This document shows, piece after piece, positions 50,293 to 60,553 of a stretch of 64,000 nucleotides of DNA. Position 1 is the first letter of the stretch, and every line of letters begins with the position of its first letter. The stretch lies in contig NZ_RAPK01000009.1 of NCBI RefSeq assembly GCF_003610495.1, forward strand, positions 186,001 through 250,000. Direction: 5' to 3'. A program made the position numbers and the translations under genes. A model generated the notes under the pieces. That model did no database searches. It worked only from the letters and a program-made list of their open reading frames with translations, and was not told the origin of the DNA. Source of the stretch: Sinobaca qinghaiensis (GTDB taxonomy: Bacteria > Bacillota > Bacilli > Bacillales > Marinococcaceae).

Positions 50293-51615
50293 TTATGAGC
50301 GCTTATCTTTGCGTTTATTTAATCTTTTTTCACGGCTCTGCTGATGGCTGAGCTCCTGCTGGGCTTTTTTCTTGTAGCCCGGCTTTACGTTTTTTGGTTT
50401 TGGCTTTGGCTTTTTAGGCACGGCCTTTTGTTCCTGCTTTTGAGAGGCGGCACGGAAACTTTTCCGGTCTACTGTTTTAACGAACTCCCCTTTGCGGAGC
50501 TCAACCAATTCACACTTAATCCCCTTTTTTTCAAGCTTTTGAAGCGAGGCCAGCTCATCTTTTTCAATAAGCGTATAGGCTTCTCCGCTTAACCCTGCAC
50601 GGCCTGAACGACCGATACGGTGGACATAGTATTCTAAATCGGTAGGAAGTGTATGGTTGATAATATGCGTAATTCCAGGGATGTCCACTCCGCGTGCGGC
50701 CAGATCGGTAGCGACCAGATACTGCACTTCAAGACTATGAACACGGCGCATCACCTGTTTTCTTTCCCGTGGCGACAAGCCGCCGTGGAGAAGGTCTGCG
50801 TTCAGCCCTTTTTCCAGGAAAGCTGCATGCACCTCGTCTGCTTCTTCCTTTTTATTAGCGAATACTATCGCTAAGTAAGGCTGAATCGAGGAAGCAATAC
50901 GTACCGTTTCTTCCGTACGGTCTTTGTGTTTAAGAGGAAGAAAGTAATGATTAATCTCTCTCGGCGCAGCTGACTTTGGATCAATGTGCACATGCTTTGG
51001 ATTAGTCATGTATTTTTTTAGAAATGGCTGCAGCGACTCTGGAATGGTGGCGGAAAAAACCATCATCTGCAGCGAGTCCGGCATTAAAGCTGCCACTGGG
51101 TCGATATCTTCAATAAATCCCATATCGAGCATTTGGTCAGCTTCATCAATAACGAGCATCTTTACACGGTGAATATCGATAGACTGGGTTTTCACCATGT
51201 CCCGTAAACGTCCCGGTGACGCAACGATTATATGAGGGGTATTTTGAAGCTTTTCAATGTCGCGCTTGCGGTCTGATCCTCCGACTACACGCTGGGACGT
51301 AATAACCCGGTCTTCCGGCTGGTCAGCAAGCAGTCCCTTCAGCACTTTATTAATCTGTTCTACAAGTTCTCTTGTCGGTGCAGTAATAACAGCCTGGACT
51401 TCTTTTACGTCAGGCTCAATTCTCGCTATGATAGGCAGCAGAAATGCCAGCGTTTTTCCGGAACCCGTCTGGGACTGCCCAATTACGTCTTTACCATTTA
51501 TGACAGCTGGAATCAGCCTTTCCTGAATGTCTGTAGGAGAATTTAATTTTTGTTTCTCCAATGCCTCTATTAGAAAAGCAGGCAGTTTGTATTGCTCAAA
51601 AGCTTTCATATTCAT
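50293..51615 (-). CDS. cshB: DEAD-box RNA helicase CshB
   Basis: ATP-dependent RNA helicase of 440 residues, like B. subtilis YqfR/CshB, involved in cold-time RNA unwinding and RNA decay. Motifs: Q motif near 23 (SPTDIQERLIP), SQTGSGKT, PTRELVEQ, VIDEADQML (DEAD), FSATIPES, ATDLAARGVDIPG and HRIGRSGR. The C-terminal about 60 residues are Lys/Arg/Gln-rich, an RNA-binding tail. GGAGG before the ATG. Confidence 0.94.
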   Translation of the reverse strand: MNMKAFEQYKLPAFLIEALEKQKLNSPTDIQERLIPAVINGKDVIGQSQTGSGKTLAFLLPIIARIEPDVKEVQAVITAPTRELVEQINKVLKGLLADQPEDRVITSQRVVGGSDRKRDIEKLQNTPHIIVASPGRLRDMVKTQSIDIHRVKMLVIDEADQMLDMGFIEDIDPVAALMPDSLQMMVFSATIPESLQPFLKKYMTNPKHVHIDPKSAAPREINHYFLPLKHKDRTEETVRIASSIQPYLAIVFANKKEEADEVHAAFLEKGLNADLLHGGLSPRERKQVMRRVHSLEVQYLVATDLAARGVDIPGITHIINHTLPTDLEYYVHRIGRSGRAGLSGEAYTLIEKDELASLQKLEKKGIKCELVELRKGEFVKTVDRKSFRAASQKQEQKAVPKKPKPKPKNVKPGYKKKAQQELSHQQSREKRLNKRKDKRS

Positions 51616-51729
51616 GTTTGTTCCTCCGTCTTTGATTACCCTGTGGGTATCCTATTGAACCGACCCCTATTTTATCATAAACTGCGCTTCTTCACAGGCT
51701 TCCTGACCATATTCTCTACTTCGTCCTGC

Positions 51730-51758
51730 TTTTCATTTTATAAAGAAGCTAGTATACT
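51730..51758 (+). promoter_or_regulatory. Candidate promoter of ispH
   Basis: TTTTCA and TATACT with a 17-base spacer, 88 bases before the ispH start. The long leader has no clear hairpin or known riboswitch. Confidence 0.45.
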
Positions 51759-51846
51759 GTAAGGGACATGCTAAATGCATGGAGAACCCTGGCCCGGAAA
51801 AACAGCCGGAACAGGATAACGGAAGTATGTTTCAGAGGAGGCAGTT

Positions 51847-52791
51847 ATGGAAGTATTAAAAATTTCACCCCGCGGTTATTGCTACGGAGTGGTTGACGCG
51901 ATGGTTATGGCACGACAGGCTGCAAGCAACCTGGACCTGCCGCGCCCCATCTATATCCTGGGAATGATCGTTCACAACAAGCATGTTACAGATGCATTTG
52001 AAGAGGATGGCATTATTTCACTGGACGGAGAAAATCGTGTAGAAATCTTAAAGCAGGTAGATCACGGGACCGTTATTTTCACGGCACATGGTGTATCACC
52101 TGAAGTACGCCAAATTGCTCAGGAAAGAGGGCTGACGACTGTCGATGCCACCTGCCCTGATGTTACGAGAACGCATGACTTGATCCGTGCTAAGCGTGAT
52201 GAAGGATACGATATTATTTATGTAGGTAAAAAAGGACACCCCGAGCCGGAAGGCGCTATCGGAGTGGCACCTGACGTCGTTCACCTTGTGGAGACACTTG
52301 ATGATGTAGAAAATCTCAACATTCAATCCGAAAAAATTATTATTACCAATCAGACGACAATGAGCCAATGGGACGTTTCCGATATTATGAATCGTGCGAT
52401 GGAAAAATATCCTAAAGCATCTATTCATAATGAAATCTGTATGGCGACCCAGGTCCGTCAGGAAGCTGTTGCTGAACAGGCGAGCCAGACCGAGCTGGTA
52501 CTAGTTGTTGGGGATCCGAAAAGTAATAACTCCAACCGCCTTGCCCAGGTTTCTGAACAAATTGCCAATACCCCGGCTTACCGTATTTCTGATATCAGCG
52601 AACTACAGCTGAGCTGGCTTCACGGTATTAAAAAAATAGGCGTAACGTCCGGTGCATCAACCCCTACCCCTATTACAAAAGAAGTTATTACCTTCTTACA
52701 GCAGTACGACGAAAACGATCCCACTACGTGGAAAACAGAGAAAAAAGTAGAAGGATCAAAAATCCTTCCTAAAGTAAAAGCGAAAAAATAA
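51847..52791 (+). CDS. ispH: 4-hydroxy-3-methylbut-2-enyl diphosphate reductase
   Basis: Iron-sulfur enzyme that makes IPP and DMAPP in the last MEP step; 314 residues. The three cluster cysteines are in RGYCYGVVD (Cys13), [13 protein letters not shown] near 99 and [12 protein letters not shown] near 197; substrate histidines are in VHNKHV and TAHGVSPE. Works on the product of IspG encoded at 40403. Divergent from cshB; own promoter and terminator. GGAGG before the ATG. Confidence 0.96.
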   Translation: MEVLKISPRGYCYGVVDAMVMARQAASNLDLPRPIYILGMIVHNKHVTDAFEEDGIISLDGENRVEILKQVDHGTVIFTAHGVSPEVRQIAQERGLTTVDATCPDVTRTHDLIRAKRDEGYDIIYVGKKGHPEPEGAIGVAPDVVHLVETLDDVENLNIQSEKIIITNQTTMSQWDVSDIMNRAMEKYPKASIHNEICMATQVRQEAVAEQASQTELVLVVGDPKSNNSNRLAQVSEQIANTPAYRISDISELQLSWLHGIKKIGVTSGASTPTPITKEVITFLQQYDENDPTTWKTEKKVEGSKILPKVKAKK

Positions 52792-52817
52792 AGAGGCCAT
52801 TTCGGCCTCTTTTTTTA
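52789..52817. terminator. Bidirectional terminator between ispH and yqfO
   Basis: AAAGAGGCC and GGCCTCTTT arms around ATTTC, followed by a T-run; overlaps the yqfO stop. Confidence 0.85.
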
Positions 52818-53936
52818 TATGAATGAAAATGGCTCTGACGACACTTCAGAAGCAATCCATTCGACACCCTCTATACGCTTATCCTTTAACTCGTCCATAT
52901 AGCGCTTTGTACCGGCTTTCATAATTTTTTCAACATTATGCCCGGGATCTATCATACTTAGGCCGTCCAGCATTGCGTCCTGAGCGGTATGATAATAAAT
53001 ATCTCCGGTTAGATAAATATCGGCGTTTTTAGAAAGTGCCTGCTTCCAGTACTTATTGCCGTCCCCGCCCAGAAGCGCCACTCTCCGGACTTTTTTATTC
53101 CGGTCTCCTACAATACGAACTGACGGCACGTTAAACCGCTGCTTTACATAGTCGGCAAAAGCCTCTATCGTCATCTCTTCCGGCAGCAGGCCGACTCTTC
53201 CCAATCCCAGTTCGCGGCCTTTTACATCTAATGAATAAACATCATAGGCCGGCTCTTCGTAAGGATGGGCATCAAGCATTGCCTGTTTCACACGGTTAAG
53301 GTCTGATTCAGACACAATGGTTTCTATGCGCATTTCCTTAACATATTCCTGACGGCCGGACTCTCCAATAAATGGATCTGCATCAGCTTCCGGCATAAAG
53401 GTGCCCGTGCCTTCCACAAAAAAGCTGCAGTGGCTGTAGTCCCCTAAATTGCCGGCTCCAGCATTTCCGATGGCTTTACGGATAGTATCGGCGTGGGATT
53501 CCGGAGAAAACACGACAATTTTTTTCATGTTTTCTGTCTGTGTCGGTACCAGCACTTCCACATGTTGAAGACTCAAAGCATCCGCCATCATATCGTTTAC
53601 TCCTCCCGGAGCAATATCGAGATTAGTATGAGCGGCGTATACAGCAATATCGTGTTTAATGCACTTTTCAATTAGTGGTCCCTGGCCATGGGCCGTATCA
53701 ATTTCTGTCAGAGGACGGAATATCAAGGGATGATGCGCAATAATCAGCTCTGCTCCTGCAGAGATCGCTTCTTCGATCACCTCGTCCGTCACGTCCAGTG
53801 CGACCAGCACCCGGCTTACCGGCTTATCAAGCATGCCGACCATCAGCCCGACCCGGTCCCCTTGTACAGCGTACGTACGCGGCGACCATTCTTCAAACAC
53901 GTCAATTACAGTTTGTCCTTTTACCTCTCTGCTCAT
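52815..53936 (-). CDS. yqfO: Nif3-like dinuclear metal protein YqfO
   Basis: A 373-residue NIF3-family protein that forms hexameric toroids with two metals per subunit. Metal motifs: IIAHHPLIFRP near 64, AHTNLDIAPGGVND near 100, GDIYYHTAQDA and DPGHNVEK in the C-terminal half. A PII-like domain (about 125-235) is inserted, as in Gram-positive members. A GTP-cyclohydrolase-like role or metal chaperone is suggested in the literature; function is not settled. Start ATG behind AAGGAGG. It overlaps trmK by 4 bases. Confidence 0.92.
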   Translation of the reverse strand: MSREVKGQTVIDVFEEWSPRTYAVQGDRVGLMVGMLDKPVSRVLVALDVTDEVIEEAISAGAELIIAHHPLIFRPLTEIDTAHGQGPLIEKCIKHDIAVYAAHTNLDIAPGGVNDMMADALSLQHVEVLVPTQTENMKKIVVFSPESHADTIRKAIGNAGAGNLGDYSHCSFFVEGTGTFMPEADADPFIGESGRQEYVKEMRIETIVSESDLNRVKQAMLDAHPYEEPAYDVYSLDVKGRELGLGRVGLLPEEMTIEAFADYVKQRFNVPSVRIVGDRNKKVRRVALLGGDGNKYWKQALSKNADIYLTGDIYYHTAQDAMLDGLSMIDPGHNVEKIMKAGTKRYMDELKDKRIEGVEWIASEVSSEPFSFI

Positions 53937-54655
53937 GAAAATACCTCCTTGTACCACTCCTGCTTTTGCTGCAGGAGCTTTTTTTTACTTTGAACTTCTT
54001 CTTTGTTTTCTGCCCTACTCAGCTGTCTGCCGATGGATTCCCAGTTTTTCTGTTCCCTTTTCCACTGGTTTATAAAAGCTGGTTCTTTTTTAACAGAAAG
54101 AAATGGGCCGAACAATAGGGCCGCTCCCCTGCTCATGGCTGCCTGCCGGTATGGTTTTTCAGGGTCTCCCTTTTGGGCGGTAAGGATTTCATAATAGTGA
54201 TTGTCTTCTTCTATAATACATTCATCCATAAGCTCCCAGTTATTGTCCAGCAGCCACTGCCGGACTTCCACCGCTGCTACATTCGGCTGCAGCACCAGCT
54301 GGGAGGGAAGGCTGTTTACCAGGTCCCTGCCGTCATCGAGGATGGAAACAATTAAAGGACCTCCCATTCCGGCTATCATAATTGTGTCAATACGATCTTC
54401 ATTTTGCAAAACGGACACGCCGCTTCCCAATCGGAGTTCAATCCGATCTTCCATATGGTACTTTTGAATATTTTTTCTCGCTGCTGCAAGCGGTCCATCA
54501 CGAAGGTCTGCGGCTATAGCCTTTCGTGAGCTGTCCTCCCGACATAAATAAATCGGCAGAATGCCGTGATCGGTTCCGATATCAGCTACATCGGCGCCCT
54601 CTTTTACAAATGCTGCAATCGCAGCGAGTCTTTTGGATAGTGCTATATTCGTCAT
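53933..54655 (-). CDS. trmK: tRNA (adenine-22-N1)-methyltransferase TrmK
   Basis: SAM-dependent methyltransferase that methylates N1 of A22 in tRNA; 240 residues from the ATG behind AAAGGA. SAM motif I is VADIGTDHGILP near residue 23, followed by AIAADLRDGPL; the catalytic region has MIAGMGGPLI. The C-terminal coiled helices are typical. The upstream frame extension is rejected because it lies before the ribosome-binding site. Operon with yqfO. Confidence 0.93.
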   Translation of the reverse strand: MTNIALSKRLAAIAAFVKEGADVADIGTDHGILPIYLCREDSSRKAIAADLRDGPLAAARKNIQKYHMEDRIELRLGSGVSVLQNEDRIDTIMIAGMGGPLIVSILDDGRDLVNSLPSQLVLQPNVAAVEVRQWLLDNNWELMDECIIEEDNHYYEILTAQKGDPEKPYRQAAMSRGAALLFGPFLSVKKEPAFINQWKREQKNWESIGRQLSRAENKEEVQSKKKLLQQKQEWYKEVFS

Positions 54656-54720
54656 ATCGGCTTTCCTTTCTATGTATAGATCCTTTATTATCGTACCATA
54701 TACCATTGTTTTCTCTGCAT

Positions 54721-54756
54721 AAAAAAACAAAAAGAAGGCTTCCCCTCTTTTTGTTT
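54721..54756 (-). terminator. Intrinsic terminator of cccA
   Basis: AACAAAAAGA and TCTTTTTGTT arms on the minus strand around GGGGAAGCCT, followed by TTTT. Confidence 0.7.
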
Positions 54757-55126
54757 ATTCTTCCAGCGACATTAAGTATTCTGCTATTGCATCGCCTTCT
54801 TCTGCGTTGGCTGCAATCCCTCCAGGCATATCTCCTATACCTTCCTGGGCAATTGTAGAAATCTCCTCAGCTGAATAATTAGATGCTGCGTTATTAATAG
54901 CTGGAAATTCTCCCTGTCCTTCCAGATTTTCACCATGGCAGGAAATACAGTTTTCAGCTACCAGATCTTCTCCATAGGCAACCGGATCGTCTTCTACCGA
55001 AGCTTCTCCAGATTCTTCTGCTTCTCTTTCCGCCTGCTCGCTCAATCCAATAAAGGATAGACCAAGTGTTAAAAGGAGTCCAAGTACAGCGATTAATAAA
55101 AATGGAATAAGCGGTTTTCTTTTCAC
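54755..55126 (-). CDS. cccA: Membrane-anchored cytochrome c550
   Basis: A 123-residue monohaem cytochrome c on the outer face of the membrane: N-terminal anchor (about 4-27), an acidic linker (EQAEREAEESGEASVEDD), and the haem domain with CISCH (Cys60, Cys63, His64) and the axial Met100 (GDMPGG). The acidic linker is longer than in B. subtilis, typical of alkaliphiles. Located between sigA and trmK as in B. subtilis. Confidence 0.94.
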   Translation of the reverse strand: MKRKPLIPFLLIAVLGLLLTLGLSFIGLSEQAEREAEESGEASVEDDPVAYGEDLVAENCISCHGENLEGQGEFPAINNAASNYSAEEISTIAQEGIGDMPGGIAANAEEGDAIAEYLMSLEE

Positions 55127-55280
55127 ACACTCTCCCCCTCTTCACTATGTATCAAATCATGTATACGTATTCTTTTTTATTTTACTTTATATTGAACAAT
55201 TTAAAAAGACTAAAACCAATATTTATGAGAGCGAATACATATTAGAAACCAGACAGCTGAAGAAACATCAGGCTGTACAT

Positions 55281-55310
55281 AAAAAAAGCCGCCCGGCAGG
55301 CGGCTTTTTC
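55281..55310 (-). terminator. Intrinsic terminator of sigA
   Basis: AAAAAGCCGCC and GGCGGCTTTTTTT arms on the minus strand just after the sigA stop. Confidence 0.9.
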
Positions 55311-55318
55311 ATCGTTAT

Positions 55319-56437
55319 TTAATCAAGGAAATCTTTCAGGCGCTTGCTCCGGCTTGGGTGGCGGAGCTTCCGAAGAGCTTTGGCTTCGATTTGGCGGATT
55401 CTTTCTCTGGTTACGCCAAATACTTTACCGACTTCTTCAAGCGTTCTCGTACGGCCGTCATCAAGGCCGAAACGGAGACGCAGTACATTCTCTTCACGAT
55501 CCGTAAGCGTATCAAGCACGTCTTCCAGCTGTTCTTTCAGAAGTTCGTATGCCGCAGCATCGGATGGAGCAAGAGCTTCCTGGTCTTCAATAAAGTCGCC
55601 GAGATGAGAGTCATCTTCTTCCCCAATTGGTGTTTCAAGTGACACCGGTTCCTGGGCGATCTTAAGAATTTCTCTTACTTTATCCGGCGTCAAATCCATT
55701 TCTTTGGATACTTCTTCTGGAGAAGGCTCGCGTCCAAGGTCCTGAAGCAGCTGACGCTGTACGCGGATTAATTTATTGATTGTTTCCACCATGTGCACAG
55801 GTATGCGGATCGTTCTGGCCTGGTCGGCAATTGCACGGGTAATGGCCTGTCTGATCCACCATGTAGCATAGGTACTGAACTTATAACCCTTGTTGTAGTC
55901 GAACTTCTCTACTGCTTTAATAAGTCCCATGTTGCCCTCCTGGATTAAGTCCAGAAAGAGCATGCCGCGTCCTACATAACGCTTTGCAATCGAAACGACA
56001 AGACGAAGGTTTGCTTCTGCAAGTCTTCGCTTTGCTTCTTCGTCCCCTTCTTCAATAAGCTTTGCCAGGGATACTTCTTCTTTTGCTGAAAGCAGGTGCA
56101 CCCGGCCGATTTCTTTTAAATACATACGAACGGGGTCATTAATCTTAATGCCGGGAGGAACGCTCAGGTCATTGAGGTCGATTTCTTCCTCTTTGGCTAC
56201 ACGATCCATGCTTGGAACAACTTCTTCCCCTTCATTGAGAATATCTACTCCCTGTTCGCCGAGATATTCAAAAAATTCATCCATCTGTTCTGAATCCTGC
56301 TCATAAGGGGCAAGTTTCTCAGAAATTTCCGCATAGGACAAATTTCCGCGTTTTTTACCTGCTTCTAGTAATTGTTCTTTTACCTGATCGATGGACATAT
56401 CGCCTTCCGCCAGTGGGCGGGTTGGTTTCTCAGCCAT
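55319..56437 (-). CDS. sigA: Housekeeping RNA polymerase sigma factor SigA
   Basis: Primary sigma factor (372 residues) that directs most transcription. Short region 1.1, then [17 protein letters not shown] (1.2), the core-binding [17 protein letters not shown] (2.1-2.2), [18 protein letters not shown] (2.3-2.4, -10 recognition), region 3, and the -35 helix-turn-helix [20 protein letters not shown] (4.2). Start ATG behind AGGAGGGG; a longer frame adds 12 residues upstream of the ribosome-binding site. dnaG precedes it but a terminator lies between. Confidence 0.97.
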   Translation of the reverse strand: MAEKPTRPLAEGDMSIDQVKEQLLEAGKKRGNLSYAEISEKLAPYEQDSEQMDEFFEYLGEQGVDILNEGEEVVPSMDRVAKEEEIDLNDLSVPPGIKINDPVRMYLKEIGRVHLLSAKEEVSLAKLIEEGDEEAKRRLAEANLRLVVSIAKRYVGRGMLFLDLIQEGNMGLIKAVEKFDYNKGYKFSTYATWWIRQAITRAIADQARTIRIPVHMVETINKLIRVQRQLLQDLGREPSPEEVSKEMDLTPDKVREILKIAQEPVSLETPIGEEDDSHLGDFIEDQEALAPSDAAAYELLKEQLEDVLDTLTDREENVLRLRFGLDDGRTRTLEEVGKVFGVTRERIRQIEAKALRKLRHPSRSKRLKDFLD

Positions 56438-56516
56438 TCGATCCCCTCCTTCCGATCGTCTCATTACTTCCATTATTTATCTCTATTGTTCATTATTCTG
56501 ATGCAGTTGGAAGTCG

Positions 56517-56547
56517 ATTTTAGCATATCTCTGCCAGTGGATTCCAA
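56517..56547 (-). promoter_or_regulatory. Candidate extended -10 promoter of sigA
   Basis: TGCTAAAAT (extended -10) with TTGGAA 19 bases upstream on the minus strand, downstream of the dnaG terminator. Confidence 0.4.
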
Positions 56548-56559
56548 TAAACTGCCTGC

Positions 56560-56604
56560 AAAAAAATAGGGCTATTTTCCTTTATGGAGAAAGAGGAATA
56601 GCCT
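56560..56604 (-). terminator. Terminator after dnaG
   Basis: AGGCTATTCC and GGAAAATAGCC arms with CTATTTTTTTG following on the minus strand; separates dnaG from sigA. Confidence 0.65.
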
Positions 56605-56618
56605 GTAAGAACCGCTGT

Positions 56619-58439
56619 TTATAATCCTGATGATTTACGAAGCTCCAACAGCTCCATAGCAAGCTTCAGGGCTGTTTCATAATCTTTTCGATGTTCAGCT
56701 TCTTTAATTTTTCGTTCTTTCTCTTTAACTAATACCCTTTCCGGGTATCTTTTAATCTGGTACACATAGTCAGACATTTCATTTTCCGATAAATCAGCCT
56801 GAATGTCAAGAAGAGATATTTCCGACACAATATTTCTGAGCTCCCCGTCCTCTAAATACGATAAAAACTCACCAGGATCCGGTTCGTTCCCATCTGCATA
56901 AAAAGCATAAAGATGGGCAGCAACAGCCATATGGGCATCAAAGTTAAATTCCCCGCCCAGTACTTCCTGTACCCGAAATGCTGTGTTTTTATTCTGCAGC
57001 ATGTGGGCAAGCAGCTGCTTCTCCGCGTTCATATAAGCCGGAAGCAGCTGATTTTTTCTATACGAGGACGTTTCCTGCACAGGCGGAGGCGGCGGTTCCT
57101 CCATATAAGAAGAAGGCGGCCGGACTGGCTCCTGACGTGTCCGGGCTAGTCGTTCTTTCTCTTCGTTAAGTGCATCAAGTGATAAAGAAAATTCTTCTGC
57201 AAGCTGTCTTAAATAAATATCCTGTTCTACAGCACCCGGCAGTTTTACAATTTCCTTTATTACGGTTTCGACGTAAGCGAGTTTATCTCCTTCATTATTA
57301 AGATTTTTATTTTTACGCAGGTATTTCATCTTAAAGGAAGTAATCGATACAGAAGAATTTAGTATATCTTTTTTGAATTTTTCACTGCCGTGTTTTCTAA
57401 TATAATCATCCGGGTCTACTTTATCAGGAAGCAGGGCTACCTGAACATTCACCTTTTCCTTTTCGAACAGGGCACCCGCCTTCCATGCTGCCTTCTGTCC
57501 CGCTTCGTCGCCGTCGTAGCATAAAAGAACCTGATCTGTATTTCTCCGGATCCACTGTACCTGTCTTTCGGATAAAGCAGTACCCAGCGCAGCAATGCCA
57601 TTCGTCACTCCGGCGCCTGAGGCTGCAATAACATCGGCATACCCTTCAAACAGAACCGCCTGATTTTTTTTACGTATCGGTCCGCGGGCTAAGTGAATGC
57701 CGTATAGGGATTCGTGCTTTAAAAAAATCGAGGTTTCCGGTGAATTTAAATATTTAGGTTCCTGCTCGCCAAGAGACCTTCCGCCGAACGCTTTTACCTT
57801 TCCTTTGGCATTATGAATAGGAAACATAATGCGGTGGCGGAACCGGTCATAAATATCCCAGCTGGATTCCCGCCTGAAAAGAAGTCCTCCGTCGACCATC
57901 TCTTCGATATCAAACTCACGCTTCTCCAGAAGTTCTTTGAGCATTCTCGGCTGATTCGGAGCGTAACCGAGGCGGAAGGTTTCCATCTGCTCCACCGTTA
58001 CTCCTCTATTCAGCAGGTAATCATAAGCTTCTTTTCCCTGTTCGGTATTCATTAACAGGTGGTGATAGTATCTTGCAGCAAGCTCGTAGGCTTCCCAAAG
58101 CGGACTGGCGTCCTCTTCCTTTTGATAAGCCGTTCCCGGCTGCTCCGGAAGTGCTATGTTAGCTTTACCGGCAAGCTTTTCCACAGCTTCTACAAACGGC
58201 AGATTATCTTTTTCCATTACAAAAGTGATCGCATTCCCGCCGGCTCCGCAGCCAAAGCAGTGATACAGCTGTTTATCCGACGACACGGTGAATGATGGTG
58301 TTTTTTCATTATGAAAAGGACACAGCCCTGAATAGTGCTTGCCCTGTTTTTTCAACGATACATAATCGCTGACTACATCAACAATATCCAGAGAATCCCG
58401 GATTTCATTAATTACTTGTTCAGGAATACGTTGTGCCAT
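56619..58439 (-). CDS. dnaG: DNA primase
   Basis: Makes RNA primers for replication; 606 residues. N-terminal CHC2 zinc finger with Cys40, His43, Cys61 and Cys64; the TOPRIM catalytic core with FEGYADVIAAS (Glu) and LLCYDGDEAG (Asp pair) near 260-320; a Pro-rich linker (EEPPPPPVQE) and the C-terminal helicase-binding domain (about 460-606). Conserved order yqxD-dnaG-sigA. Confidence 0.97.
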   Translation of the reverse strand: MAQRIPEQVINEIRDSLDIVDVVSDYVSLKKQGKHYSGLCPFHNEKTPSFTVSSDKQLYHCFGCGAGGNAITFVMEKDNLPFVEAVEKLAGKANIALPEQPGTAYQKEEDASPLWEAYELAARYYHHLLMNTEQGKEAYDYLLNRGVTVEQMETFRLGYAPNQPRMLKELLEKREFDIEEMVDGGLLFRRESSWDIYDRFRHRIMFPIHNAKGKVKAFGGRSLGEQEPKYLNSPETSIFLKHESLYGIHLARGPIRKKNQAVLFEGYADVIAASGAGVTNGIAALGTALSERQVQWIRRNTDQVLLCYDGDEAGQKAAWKAGALFEKEKVNVQVALLPDKVDPDDYIRKHGSEKFKKDILNSSVSITSFKMKYLRKNKNLNNEGDKLAYVETVIKEIVKLPGAVEQDIYLRQLAEEFSLSLDALNEEKERLARTRQEPVRPPSSYMEEPPPPPVQETSSYRKNQLLPAYMNAEKQLLAHMLQNKNTAFRVQEVLGGEFNFDAHMAVAAHLYAFYADGNEPDPGEFLSYLEDGELRNIVSEISLLDIQADLSENEMSDYVYQIKRYPERVLVKEKERKIKEAEHRKDYETALKLAMELLELRKSSGL

Positions 58440-58466
58440 TTTCTATCCTCTTCCTTTATACGCAGC

Positions 58467-58937
58467 CTATTCGGTCGCACCGCTCTGTCCTGCCTCCAGA
58501 AAAGAGGCAAACGACTCTTTGAAATGTTTTTTATCAGCAGCTTTTAACGGCGGCGGGCCTTTTTTCTTTAATTTCCCCTGCTTGATCAGAAGACCTTCAT
58601 ATCGGCCGGCAAGAAGTATGTCTATTTCGTCTTTCCGAAACACTCTTCCTTTTGGAGAAAGTACAGCGGCCCCTTTTTGCAGAAGCAGGGCAGCAAGACC
58701 GTGGTCCTGAGTTATTGCAACATCTTCTTTTCCGATGTGATTCATAATATACATATCCACCGCTTCCGGTCCGATGTCGACCATCACAGCTTTTGAATAA
58801 TAGGTTTTGGAGGAGACGTGATCATAGCTGTGTACAAACAACGATGGAATCTGCCGGGCTTCTGCCAGTGCATCAATCTCTTCTTTTACAGGGCAGGCAT
58901 CTGCGTCCGTATAAATAATAATAGATACCACCTCCAC
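58467..58937 (-). CDS. yqxD: YaiI/YqxD family protein (DUF188)
   Basis: PIN-like DUF188 protein, about 151-156 residues, of unknown function; aspartates in IYTDADACPVK and QDHGLAALLL, and the GVVL-type end RVFRKDEIDILLAGRYE, are typical. Start codon unclear. A strong GGAGGTGG motif leads to no ATG, GTG or TTG at normal distance; the nearest in-frame codon is ATT at 58922 (spacing 8), which fits the family start. The GTG used here lacks a ribosome-binding site. Between yqfL and dnaG. Confidence 0.85.
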   Translation of the reverse strand: MEVVSIIIYTDADACPVKEEIDALAEARQIPSLFVHSYDHVSSKTYYSKAVMVDIGPEAVDMYIMNHIGKEDVAITQDHGLAALLLQKGAAVLSPKGRVFRKDEIDILLAGRYEGLLIKQGKLKKKGPPPLKAADKKHFKESFASFLEAGQSGATE

Positions 58938-58988
58938 GTGAATATGAAACAACTGCCGGCATTTAATAAGCACGGCAGCAGTTAGTCA

Positions 58989-59801
58989 TTATTTTTGAAA
59001 CATATTGGAAATCAAATTGGCTGTTTCTTCTACGGCTTTATTGGACACATCAATCACCGTACAGCCGATTTTTTCCATTATTTTTTCGGAATAGACGAGC
59101 TCCTGGTTAATACGGTCCAGGCTTGCATAGCTTGCCTCTGCCCGAAGACCCAATGCTTTCAGGCGCTCGGCCCGGATGTTGTTAAGCTTTTCCGGACTGA
59201 TCCGCAGGCCGATACATTTTTCAGGGGGAATCTTGTAAAGCTCTTCCGGCGGCTCTACTTCAGGTACTAAAGGTACATTTGCCACTTTCAGCCGCTTGTG
59301 GGCAAGGTACTGGGAAAGCGGGGTTTTTGAAGTACGGGACACGCCGACAAGAACAATATCTGCTTTCATAATGCCGCGCGGATCTCTTCCATCATCATAT
59401 TTCACCGCAAATTCAATCGCTTCGACCTTACGGAAATAGTCTTCATCCAGACGATAGACAAGCCCTGGTTCATATTTCGGCTGGGTGTTGGTCATGTTCA
59501 CCATTTTGTCGAGCATCGGTCCGATAATATCCACGGTTTCTACTCCGGCTTCTTCCGCCCGGTCCAGTAAGTATTTATTTTTATCAGGAATCACTAACGT
59601 AAAAGCAATCATAGCATGAGCTTCTCTTGCCAGTTCAATTACCTCGTCAATAGTGCCCTCATCCTCTACATAGGGAATGCGGCGGATTTCCATTCCTTTT
59701 TCCCCGAACTGGCTGGCAGCAGCCTTAACTACAAGCTCCGCCGTTTCTCCAACGGAATCAGACACTACATATACAATTGGTCTTGGTTTAGTTTTTACCA
59801 T
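58989..59801 (-). CDS. yqfL: Pyruvate, phosphate/water dikinase regulatory protein YqfL
   Basis: DUF299 kinase/pyrophosphorylase that regulates PEP synthase or PPDK by reversible ADP/Pi-dependent phosphorylation; 270 residues. N-terminal [15 protein letters not shown]-loop [15 protein letters not shown] near residue 153. In B. subtilis yqfL is in an operon with ccpN, as here (32-base gap), and modulates CcpN activity on gluconeogenic genes. Confidence 0.94.
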   Translation of the reverse strand: MVKTKPRPIVYVVSDSVGETAELVVKAAASQFGEKGMEIRRIPYVEDEGTIDEVIELAREAHAMIAFTLVIPDKNKYLLDRAEEAGVETVDIIGPMLDKMVNMTNTQPKYEPGLVYRLDEDYFRKVEAIEFAVKYDDGRDPRGIMKADIVLVGVSRTSKTPLSQYLAHKRLKVANVPLVPEVEPPEELYKIPPEKCIGLRISPEKLNNIRAERLKALGLRAEASYASLDRINQELVYSEKIMEKIGCTVIDVSNKAVEETANLISNMFQK

Positions 59802-59833
59802 CGTTCCTCCCTTTCCAGATGCCTGACGCGTTT

Positions 59834-60469
59834 TTACATGTCATCATGTGCCAGGTCAACAAGCAGCTTTGTAATGTTCGTTTTTGTTACTCTTCCCGTT
59901 ACTTCCATTTTTCCGTTCTGCTGATCTTTAATAACAGGAAGTGCATCAATCTGCTTTTCAATCAGTTTACTGGCCACTTCTATAATTAAGTCGTCTTTAC
60001 GGCAGACCGTTATATTAGGCATTCTAGTCATAATAATACTTACCGGCATGGCCTCAAGCTCCTGTTTGCCTATACTGGCACGCAGCAGGTCTTTTCTGGA
60101 AAGCACTCCTGTTAAAGACGATGCTCCGTCTACAACAAAGAGTGTTCCAACGTCTTCAAGAAACATTGTTACAATCGCATCATACACAGAGCTTGCATCG
60201 TTTACGACTACCGGGATTGACTGGTATTCCTTTACCGTAATCTGCTTGATCTTTTCGTTAAGAAGCTGCGTACCTGTTTTTCCTGTATAAAAATAGCCGA
60301 CTCTTGGTCTTGCATCGAGGTACCCGGACATCGTAAGAATCGCCAGATCGGGCCGGAGAGTCGCTCTCGTAAGAGAAAGCTTATCTGCAATATGCTCTCC
60401 GGTAATCGGCCCTTCTGCTTTTACTATATCTACTATAAATTCCTGTCTTTTTGATAATTGAATGGTCAA
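59834..60469 (-). CDS. ccpN: Gluconeogenesis repressor CcpN
   Basis: A 211-residue CBS-domain regulator: N-terminal winged helix ([35 protein letters not shown]) and two CBS domains (about 80-210) that sense nucleotides or metabolites. A TTG start preceded by AAGGCGGTG gives a beginning like B. subtilis CcpN; the ATG 8 codons earlier has no ribosome-binding site. CcpN represses gapB and pckA during glycolysis. Confidence 0.94.
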   Translation of the reverse strand: MTIQLSKRQEFIVDIVKAEGPITGEHIADKLSLTRATLRPDLAILTMSGYLDARPRVGYFYTGKTGTQLLNEKIKQITVKEYQSIPVVVNDASSVYDAIVTMFLEDVGTLFVVDGASSLTGVLSRKDLLRASIGKQELEAMPVSIIMTRMPNITVCRKDDLIIEVASKLIEKQIDALPVIKDQQNGKMEVTGRVTKTNITKLLVDLAHDDM

Positions 60470-60553
60470 CACCGCCTTCATAACATACGACATGCTATGC
60501 TACTCTATCTATTATTATATCTTATTGGACCGGCGCTGACTACGCAGACTTCT

